64,000 nucleotides of DNA. Source: Siphlonurus alternatus (lineage: Eukaryota > Arthropoda > Insecta > Ephemeroptera > Siphlonuridae). The translations under genes and the position numbers were made by a program. Below the pieces are notes generated by a model. It worked only from the letters and a program-made list of their open reading frames with translations, had not been told where the DNA came from and did not search any database. Below, piece after piece: positions 58,001 to 64,000 of this stretch. Numbering within the stretch: position 1 is the stretch's first letter; each line of letters starts with the position of its first letter. Location of the stretch: NCBI GenBank assembly GCA_949825025.1, contig OX463785.1:18539971-18603970 (forward strand). Direction: 5' to 3'.

Positions 58001-61000
58001 CCAATATTAACCTCTAGCTACGTCACGCCATCACGGGCGAGACAGGCAAGCTCTGTGGCAGTGTAACCGTCCGCGGGCAGAGGACACCGCCTGATATTTA
58101 CCATTTACCTTCCTGCATGCTAACCAGATGGCCGAGTATCGCTCTCGACCGGCAAGCTGTGACAGTGTAACCGTCCGCGGGCAGAGGACACCGTCTAATA
58201 TTTATCTCTACCTGCCTGTTATCTGGTCAGTGGTCGCGATATCATGAGCGACCTGCAAGCTGTGACAGTGTAACCGTCCGCGGGCAGAGGACACTGTCTG
58301 GTATTTACCTTTACCTGCCTGTGTAGCCCGGCTGGTAAAGTCCAGTCGAACCTCGAAGTTAAAATTGAAGATGAATACCCAGGTTAATTTAACAAAAAAT
58401 CTAGAGGTATGGTTTACCATTAATTTATTCCGAAGTCAAAGTATACAGTCAACTCAAGATAAAATTCTATGATGTAATAACAATGACAAAAAATTAATAT
58501 AAAAAATAAACTATTGCATAATAAAAACATGGCACACATATATCATTGATTAATTAATTATAATATTTGCATATTATAATTATATAAAAGATCGAGAGCA
58601 CGAAAAACAATACAGTAACAGTACAATTTAATAATTATTACATTGTGGAATTTAACAATTCAAGTTTGAAGTACTGGCAAGTTACCGGCTTTCACTTTAC
58701 TTATAGTCCATTACGATAAGACACTTGATCAAAATCAGTTATGACCTAGGCTAAAGTAAAGGAGGACCTACAATGTTAAATCTAAACAACAAAGAGAAAT
58801 AACAAGGGACTGATCGCGGTCGTACAAACCCTAATTACTCTCGTTGCTAAGTTCATCGTACCCGTGGGTAGAAACTCAGCGAAGAACGAAAGCGGTCTCA
58901 TGGTGACTGACACCTTGCTCTATACGCACGCTTTGGCTTTCGAGGGGTAGTCCTAGTCTATCCGCGGACCCTAGCAGTCCGTGACTGCACGACGCAGTGA
59001 CGTTCCGTGGCCGTGCAAAAGCTTATATACCCTAGGCGGGGGTGGGGGTGTTGCTGGCTGCGACCTGTTGCGCCACCAGCAGCAAAAGTTAAAAACCATT
59101 TTTAAAACTGATGCCATTTTGTTGAAAAATTAAATAATTTAAATTAGTTGTATCACGGATATACAACTTGGAAAATACCTAAAAACACAAGCTCTCTCAC
59201 TTTTACAATTTTGTCTACAACTACATTGCATTGCGCTCACGAAATGCCAATATTTAAATATGTCACAATATTATGAAAAATGTTCGCATACCAAATTGAC
59301 CGATATGGACGTCACTTCTAACACCATGTTTGCATACAAAAAATGCCGTCCCACAAATTCTACTGCTATCATATCACGTCAAATAGCCTGCAGTTAATAT
59401 AGAACGCGATAAAAATAACTGCTATTGACTTTATTAATTAGTACAATAATTTGAAAAATGGCTTGGGCCGCCAAGCATTGGAAATCTTGGAGACGCCATA
59501 AATAAAAACCTTGTCCAAGATATTTTGGCCCAAACAAAACTGTGACAATTCGTTCGCACAATAACTTTGTAATAAAACTACAAAACTTATATGCTAAAAC
59601 TTTACCTGGTTTAATTTTCAGTTATTAATTGTAAAAAATCATGCATTAAAATTGTTATCAAAATTCTCGCACTGTTTGGTGCTGTTTTGCATGTTATGAT
59701 TGTTACGCATTTTCACCTTCAGTTTTCTCGAGTTGTTTATTGCGTTGCGCATAACCGGCAAACTTTCAAAAATAATTTTCTATGAAACAACAATCGAAAT
59801 TTATAAAATTTGATTTTTTACTTTTATTTTAACAGTAAGGGCCATCCATGGTCCTTACAATTTAATTGGAAATTGTCATACCTCCGTTATAATGTTGAAA
59901 TTCATAATTATTTTATTGCCATTAGATTGTACACCCGTCACCTAGGAAAATTTCTCTTTGCGACCTTGTTAATCACGATGTATGTCCCGTAATAATAACA
60001 TAGGGCATGTTATTTAACAAGGCTGCAAGCTGGAAATTTTCCAAGGTGACGAGTGTACAACAATATAAGCACGTCAATGTTATCAACAATTAAGACAAAG
60101 ACACAAATTAAAAATAATCAAGTTTCCCTCTTTGCAGTGAAATATTATATTTTCGAACACTATATATTTCGTTAGTTGTAGCTCCTCTTTAAAAATCAAA
60201 TAAGAGTTAAAAATTTAAAAATTGCCTTGGGGGAAGGTGGGAGAGTAAACATATTAAATTAAGAAGAATTTTTTTAATTTTATGTTATTAAAGAAAAGCC
60301 AGATTTCTTTAAAAAAAAATCATGAAAAACCAATATCTAATTATATTCACTTCTATCAAAAGAGGCTACATCAACAGCACAAGCACAGTCAAGTTAAATT
60401 AAAATGTAATATGAAAATTTTATAAGATAAACATCAAAGACGTTCTTCATTAAAAATAAGGAACACATTGCTTTTAAAATAAGATTTTAGCTAGAAATTT
60501 TACTCAACTGACAGCGTGCAGTTCAAAATATGATAACTTAATTCATACACCATTTATTAAATTATTACAGATTATTTTCATAATGTCAAACATTTTTGCA
60601 ATTAAATCCTTTAAGAAAAAATTTATAGTAATTTGTTTATAAATTTTTGCTTTGACTGAATGGGCAATCTTCATGAAATTTTTTCATTGTATATCTTCAT
60701 ATTATAAGGATAAGGTAATGCGCCCAATGTTAAAAAAATTCCCACACATGAAAATTATGAAATTTATCTTAAAATGTTCTCCTCTACATCTCCTAACCTC
60801 CTAACAGTATATAGCTAAAATATCAGGTATACAAAAACGAGCTATTTTTTTAGTTATGAATTTTTAATTTTTATTTTATTTTCTATTTATTTCTTGTATA
60901 CTCAAAACGATAAATTCTCTTATTGCGAGCGTTGAAATCTCTTGAACGTATAAATATACTACAGCAATAGGGAGTTTTAGTAAAATAATAAAACCAGAAA

Positions 61001-61743
61001 CAATATAAAACGTGCAGTTCTTGCAATTTGTTAAATAATAATATTAAAAAATACTTCACCACAATGATACTATAACTGTTAATATTATTTCATTGTTCTG
61101 ATTAACTTTGTCACTATGGGATAGAGGGGGGGGGAATTAACTACTCCTATTTTTGACAAGAAGATCATGATAGCTGTTGGGTTTTCGAATGGAATATCGA
61201 CCTCAAAATTTTTTACTGTAGATATGGATTGAAGGTGCAACGTAATTATTTTCAGATTTTCTAGAGTCCAGGAAATATTTTTAAAAAATTATTAAAAGTA
61301 CAGAGAGATTGACGCCTCTTGATGTCTCTCTTAATAAAAGGATAGGACCTAAAAGGGGTGTGGGTTCGAACCCGAACTCGGTAATAATTTTTAGCAATAC
61401 TTCCAGGGCTCTAAAAAAATCTGAAAAAATCAGAGTCGAATGACTTTGCTCCCTGTATCCATTTTTACAGTAAAAAATTTTGAGATCCCATTACGTTTTT
61501 TATTCTACATTACTCTATTACGCTGTCTCCAAAACACCATTTTCTATGCTTAAAATGAAAGTTTGAAAATTCCCGGAAAATACATTGAGCTCTTACCTCG
61601 AGGTCTCGAACTGGTACTGCGGTCTTCTCATCACCAACAATCTTGGTAGGATGTGGATGAAGACCCGCTTGACCCACGGGGCCATTTTGTGGGTCTGTGG
61701 TGACCGGAAGTGGACATTGAGCACCACCACGGTCACGCATATA
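48840..61743 (-). CDS. nAChRalpha: nicotinic acetylcholine receptor alpha subunit, 3' part (partial)
   Basis: Four minus-strand coding exons with compatible phases: 61743-61597, 53722-53525, 49941-49614 and 49028-48840. The product is a subunit of a pentameric acetylcholine-gated cation channel at synapses. The first exon gives the end of M3 (TVVVLNVHF) and the post-M3 segment [29 protein letters not shown], closely like arthropod alpha1-alpha4 type subunits. The second and third give the variable cytoplasmic loop ([33 protein letters not shown]). The last gives [20 protein letters not shown], the M4 helix and [11 protein letters not shown] before the stop. Signal peptide, ligand-binding domain, Cys loop and M1-M2 lie beyond 64000, so ligand class rests on the 3' part. 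In the loop, the usual small residues after VHK are SCFC. An LTR element sits in the 53723-61596 intron. Confidence 0.96.
49365..49550. repeat. dispersed repeat, uninterrupted copy
   Basis: Contains TTTACTCCTGCCTCACTTGC, then CAAATTTGCAATTTTGGG and a downstream AGTAAAGTTCTTGGTGT block, in the same order as the split copy at 46440-47060. It lies in the last receptor intron, within 70 bp of an exon. Confidence 0.5.
49614..49941 (-). CDS. nAChRalpha: receptor exon: end of cytoplasmic loop
   Basis: Acceptor TGTTACAG, donor AAG|GTAATT. It encodes a Pro-rich start (IPPPLPPG), GSCQIHG as in related subunits, a low-complexity [17 protein letters not shown] stretch and the pre-M4 segment [14 protein letters not shown]. 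It is unusually GC-rich for the window. Confidence 0.92.
50583..50638 (-). repeat. dispersed repeat fragment (copy of 7.4 kb)
   Basis: Inverse of 7407-7462: CCAAAATGTGTCAATTGCCC with flanking GGGGGCAT and CAAAATACCAACCAACC. In a receptor intron. Confidence 0.5.
51210..51330. repeat. fold-back element, CTGTTCGTAAA family, copy 4
   Basis: AGGCCTGTTCGTAAACCCTG at the left; the right end is its inverse with one extra TA. The arms extend through GGTGTACACTTTCT and CAATCGACCTTAT to a short loop, giving a near-perfect ~60-bp hairpin. In a receptor intron. Confidence 0.75.
51652..51847 (-). CDS. candidate alternative receptor exon (acidic tail)
   Basis: An open segment after a good acceptor (GTCACCTTCAG), in the same phase as the 53525-53722 exon donor. 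As a terminal exon it would add 64 residues: [15 protein letters not shown], a Gln/Arg-rich stretch, an Asp/Glu block ([12 protein letters not shown]) and end [15 protein letters not shown] follows on the minus strand at 51374-51369. Alternatively a GG|GTACAA donor at 51685 would make an in-frame cassette (51847-51686) into the 49941 exon. Its CpG-rich, codon-like composition contrasts with the intron. I recognise no homologue, and it may be spurious or a separate gene. Confidence 0.35.
53525..53722 (-). CDS. nAChRalpha: receptor exon: cytoplasmic loop
   Basis: Acceptor GATATAGCAG, donor AG|GTAACA. Read in phase with the previous exon it gives [15 protein letters not shown], then a Pro-rich stretch ([20 protein letters not shown]) and a Ser-rich end. 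The VVMRTxxGxE-type motif recalls the same place in insect alpha subunits. The LTR element ends 44 bp from its acceptor. Confidence 0.85.
53767..55729 (-). repeat. 3' LTR of the retrotransposon
   Basis: Minus-strand sense. U3 starts TGTAAGGACCATGG; TATATAAG at 54899-54892 is a plausible TATA box; AATAAA at 54299-54294 lies about 600 nt downstream and could terminate transcripts. About 53915-54200 holds three ~104-bp tandem units with the shared core AACCGTCCGCGGGCAGAGGA. The 70-codon frame in it recurs in the other LTR and is probably not a gene. Confidence 0.9.
53915..54200. repeat. three ~104-bp tandem units in the LTR
   Basis: CAGTGTAACCGTCCGCGGGC begins at 53929, 54033 and 54136 (spacing 104 and 103 bp), each followed by AGAGGACAC and an ATTTAC/ATTTAT-CTGCCTG segment. 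The same array is at about 58045-58330 in the other LTR. Confidence 0.85.
55730..55740 (-). other. weak polypurine tract
   Basis: Minus strand GGCCGGGGTAA directly before the 3' LTR, preceded by a T run. It is at the expected place for plus-strand priming but is not a clean purine run. Confidence 0.45.
56181..57083 (-). CDS. basic coiled-coil protein of unknown function, encoded inside the LTR element
   Basis: A 300-codon frame on the sense strand of the element, the only sizeable one in its interior. The first ~130 residues are basic and Ser/Lys-rich ([38 protein letters not shown]); the middle is Ser/Thr/Pro-rich; residues ~215-290 are a predicted coiled coil of Arg, Lys, Glu and Gln ([39 protein letters not shown]). 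I see no zinc knuckle, protease, reverse transcriptase, integrase or membrane segment. A TTTTTAG acceptor-like site just before the second methionine (residue 11, MGGYK) suggests a possible spliced start there. It could be a diverged Gag-like protein, a captured host sequence, or a chromatin-binding factor. I do not recognise it. Confidence 0.6.
   Translation of the reverse strand: MLSTFLGRQAMGGYKQRTAHSPKANAKSSRVTTEIKEKLRDIAIRDKLQADGKIKKPDVLQSTKTVKSRVGVRSPVSSVAKEASKGDMLTTPDPPKRISKKKSPEQTGHRSPLEILESERKADLFTSNLTYPYRVCTPLKSKPSPFSKSTDEYQPAALSKPNQPIPCYNPTPIVNLVASTSVAASTTVSSSPTSSNYSVASPPKQQQNFEAFAQEWGKRETAYKRQVRDLQQENEVNEAKAGYYREKAIQKRKAKMGRRRERKQLQKQKTREKKKEEEAKKRKELASNPSNLPFCTLLFS
57885..57894 (-). 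other. primer binding site, tRNA-Pro type
   Basis: Minus strand TGGGGGCTCG, two bases after the 5' LTR, followed by GCCGTTACG. The first ten bases match the complement of the tRNA-Pro 3' end (CGAGCCCCCA) and the match weakens after that. Confidence 0.75.
57897..59859 (-). repeat. 5' LTR of the retrotransposon
   Basis: Offset from the other LTR by exactly 4130 bp with no length change. TATA-like motif at 59029-59022, AATAAA at 58429-58424, tandem units at about 58045-58330. It would drive minus-strand transcription, the same sense as the receptor gene. Confidence 0.9.
59928..60060. repeat. fold-back element, GTACACTCG family, copy 2
   Basis: TTGTACACCCGTCACCTAGG at the left and GGTGACGAGTGTACAA at the right are inverted ends; the arms continue through AAAATTTC...CTTGTTAA and TTAACAAGGCTGCAAG. 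Related to 4747-4876. It lies about 70 bp from the LTR element. Confidence 0.65.
60711..60870. repeat. half copy of the TAAGGTAACRCGCCCAAT element
   Basis: TAAGGTAATGCGCCCAATGT and following sequence to ATATCAGGTAT...AGTTATGAATTTTTAA match the left half of 46512-46850. No right half follows, so it is truncated. Confidence 0.6.
61197..61487. mobile_element. fold-back MITE, CTGAAAAAATC family member 5
   Basis: Left end ATCGACCTCAAAATTTTTTA with an imperfect inverse at the right, then the family core words. The central, non-palindromic part contains GGTTCGAACCC (61363-61373), a match to the RNA polymerase III B box. It lies about 110 bp downstream of the receptor exon donor at 61597. Confidence 0.7.
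61597..61743 (-). CDS. nAChRalpha: receptor exon: end of M3 and start of cytoplasmic loop
   Basis: Begins after the acceptor GTCCGACAG, reads [15 protein letters not shown] and MAPWVKRVF, and ends QYQFETS plus two bases at AG|GTAAGA. This block is nearly invariant among insect-type alpha subunits. The other minus-strand frame (beginning near 61761) is a shadow. Confidence 0.96.
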
Positions 61744-64000
61744 CTGTCGGACAAGGTACATTTTATTAGAACAATATTATTGTTGAAAATCATAAGTATA
61801 ATGTAATATTTATAATTTGAGTTCACTATTATAAAATAATTACAATCCTCTAAATAAGATGGCATTTGTCATACAATCTTGCTTCAACGGAAAATTTCTA
61901 CAGTGTCAAAATATCTCTAAGAAATGTGACTCTAATGGACAAGTCTTTATTCTGTAACTCGAGTAAATCGATATAATACTGAAGCATCAGCGCTCCAGTG
62001 TCTTATTCCTGAACTAAGTTCATCCCATTTATTTAATAAAATTGAAACTATAGATAATTAAATAATTTAACATTGTTAAATATAAAACTATCATCTTTAA
62101 CTCATGTCATGCTACTGTTTAAAGTTTTGTCTTATAATAAATGGTACTCTTTATACAGAATTAAATATAAAAAATGCATTTTTATGCACTTATGTTTATG
62201 AAAAAAATTGAGTGGCTTTTTTATTTTCTAAACTTTGAAAATCAATATATCAATTATCTTTAATCCTATCTCTACATTGTAAGTCAAATTTTAAGCCTTA
62301 AGCGATTTAAGTGATTTACATTTTAACCTTAAAGTTAGAAGGGTAGCTTGTCTCGGTATTATCAAAGTCAAATAGTTTAATAAGCTGTTTTTGTATACAG
62401 AAGAAGTTTCAAACAGTGAGGAAAACTTTCTTTCAGGCAAAAAACTTCACTTTTTTTAAACTTCTCTTTTTTTTATCGTCTAAATATTTTCTGTACACTT
62501 TGTTGTTTTGAAAATTTTACATCAACAGTTTAAAAATTCAAGCAAGCTAGTCATTGATTGGACGGGGGTATCATCAAGTCGATCGAGAAAATGGCCAATG
62601 CAGTGACGGAAGAAAGAACTTTCAATAGTTAACTGCAATACATCCATTGATGTAAACCCGAGTTAAAATAAATTTCAACTTTTATTCGCTATTAATTACT
62701 CTCCTAGTTTAATTTCCTCCTATTTTGCACCATTTTAGAGAAAAAAAAGAGGGGAAACAAGAGATTACGTATTTTTTTCCTCTTTTCAGCATAAAATGTT
62801 AAAAATATTGTCTCCATTTAATCCTCACTTTGAACGAAGAGGAAATAAGATTTGTTTTAGACGTGTAAAGGATGAGTTGCAGATGTATTTTTTCAACTTG
62901 GGAACATTTTAAATTACTTTCCCGTATGGCGCCGTATGTCGAGTTTGTCTGCTCAAGAGTATTAGGCAAGGAAGGAGGGCGTACAGGAAAGGACAGAGCC
63001 AAAATACCCTCGGGTTCTCGACAACCTTTAGGATGAGAAGAGTAAGGTGACTGGATGACGAGATTACTATAGGATAGGAAAGCAGACGGCTGTGTTAAGC
63101 CTATATTACATGATACAATTTTGCATATCATTTTCCTAGGTATGAAAATATTTTCTAAATACTAAATAGTCTAAATACACAGAAATAGAGTTGAGGTTTA
63201 CTTGTAAATAAAAATTGTATCGTTTAATACTGGCTTTAGGTACTACTCCGGTATTAACATATGATGGTATTGATTTTACACAGTTCTTTTCATTTTATTT
63301 TTTATTTTTTTTTTTACTTCACATTATAATACATTAAATAATGAAGATAATTAGAAGCTTAATATTTTAGATCATCATGCAATAGTATTTCTTATTGTAA
63401 TGTAATTATCATTAGGAGCCATATATAGGACAATTAAAAATGTGATTAAAGAAACCTTTTTATAATTTTTTAATGAGACATAAAATGGTAAGTTTCATTA
63501 ACAAATAAAGTAATTACAATATCCCACTTAATCAGGAATAAAGTTTAATGAGGTAAATTTTCAATTAAAATCTTGTTTAATTATAGAAATGAGATTGATC
63601 ATTACTTTTTTTTTAATTGCAATACCCCTCCCTGTGTGAATCTTATAGCATCTTTTGCTGCAGTGTAAAAAAACCAATCACCAGAGTAATATCCGAGTCT
63701 AAACGTGCTAGAACCAGTTTATACTCTGCTTGGGAGAGATAGGAAAATTACATTTGTAATTTAATGTATTTCTGTCTTATCGATAGCTTATTTCGTTTTG
63801 TATCTCGTCAGATTCGTATTCATAAAAATAGAATATTGATTATCTGAGATTGTAATAAGAGTGAATTTTCGTGTAAAAAAAATTAAATTTGTGTCAATTT
63901 GAAAAATGTTAGCAAAAGTTTTAAAACCGACTAACATTTATTTCTGTATGATATTGCATAATTTCTTATCAAATATTGATTAATAATAATTTAACATTAA
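61744..64000. other. receptor intron, nothing recognised
   Basis: AT-rich sequence upstream of the first receptor exon in the window. I looked for the M1-M3 and Cys-loop exons on the minus strand and found none, so they lie beyond the right edge. The frame at 62799-63131 has no recognisable similarity. Confidence 0.55.

Larger units (their letters stand above)
53767..59859 (-). mobile_element. non-autonomous LTR retrotransposon with long identical LTRs
   Basis: Two direct 1963-bp repeats (53767-55729 and 57897-59859) start TGTAACACG and end CCTTACA. They flank a 2167-bp interior. On the minus strand the 57897-59859 copy is the 5' LTR. Two bases inside it lies TGGGGGCTCG (57894-57885), complementary to the 3' end of tRNA-Pro, as the primer binding site. 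GGCCGGGGTAA abuts the 3' LTR as a weak purine tract. The flanks carry ATTT on both sides (53763-53766, 59860-59863), a 4-bp target duplication. The interior encodes no recognisable protease, reverse transcriptase or integrase, only a 300-codon ORF. Comparing the LTRs by eye I saw no difference, which implies recent insertion and an active helper in this genome. Likely Ty3/Gypsy-like by ends, but the lineage is not established. Confidence 0.92.

Noticed and set aside
61363..61373. tRNA gene at the GGTTCGAACCC word
   Set aside because: No cloverleaf can be drawn around it: acceptor stem, D arm and anticodon arm are missing.
62799..63131. 110-codon minus-strand frame as an upstream receptor exon
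   Set aside because: It shows none of the M1-M3 or Cys-loop motifs and no phase-compatible splice sites were evident.

Overview
This is a eukaryotic, clearly animal, nuclear window. It is very AT-rich (my impression, not computed) and holds spliced genes with GT-AG introns, microsatellites, many fold-back (MITE-like) elements and one intact LTR retrotransposon. The acetylcholine receptor subunit resembles the arthropod alpha type in its post-M3 segment and its [16 protein letters not shown] block, so an arthropod (insect or crustacean) is the best guess. Species cannot be told from the sequence.

Layout. Positions 1-26 kb: no recognisable gene; simple repeats, fold-back elements and a few GC-richer islands. 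26.5-37.4 kb, minus strand: a complete nine-coding-exon gene for an SR-rich nuclear cyclophilin of the PPIG/NKTR/Moca-cyp family; joining the exons gives 714 codons with every phase matching. 38.5-45.2 kb, minus strand: a complete eleven-coding-exon TMEM161 gene (484 codons, all phases matching, first coding exon only the ATG) with an NRF1-type palindrome about 190 bp upstream. 48.8-61.7 kb and beyond the right edge, minus strand: the last four coding exons of a nicotinic acetylcholine receptor alpha subunit (end of M3, cytoplasmic loop, M4, C-terminus); the 5' part lies outside the window. The three genes are co-oriented, but I see no functional link between them.

The most striking object is at 53767-59859: an LTR element with two 1963-bp LTRs that look identical, a tRNA-Pro-type primer binding site, a 2.2-kb interior with no reverse transcriptase, and a single 300-codon basic ORF of unknown nature. 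It lies in the last long receptor intron, in sense orientation, and ends 44 bp from the 3' splice site of the next exon. Other notable items: a family of fold-back elements that share their inner arms but differ in their outer arms, several with TGACGTCA (CRE) palindromes; a pair of 393-bp TTAA-flanked palindromic elements; a 2.4-kb TA-flanked Tc1/mariner-like element; a candidate alternative receptor exon; and a perfect 20-bp palindrome beside a splice acceptor.

All exon joins were made by eye from codon phase, splice consensus and remembered family sequence; no alignment or transcript data were available.
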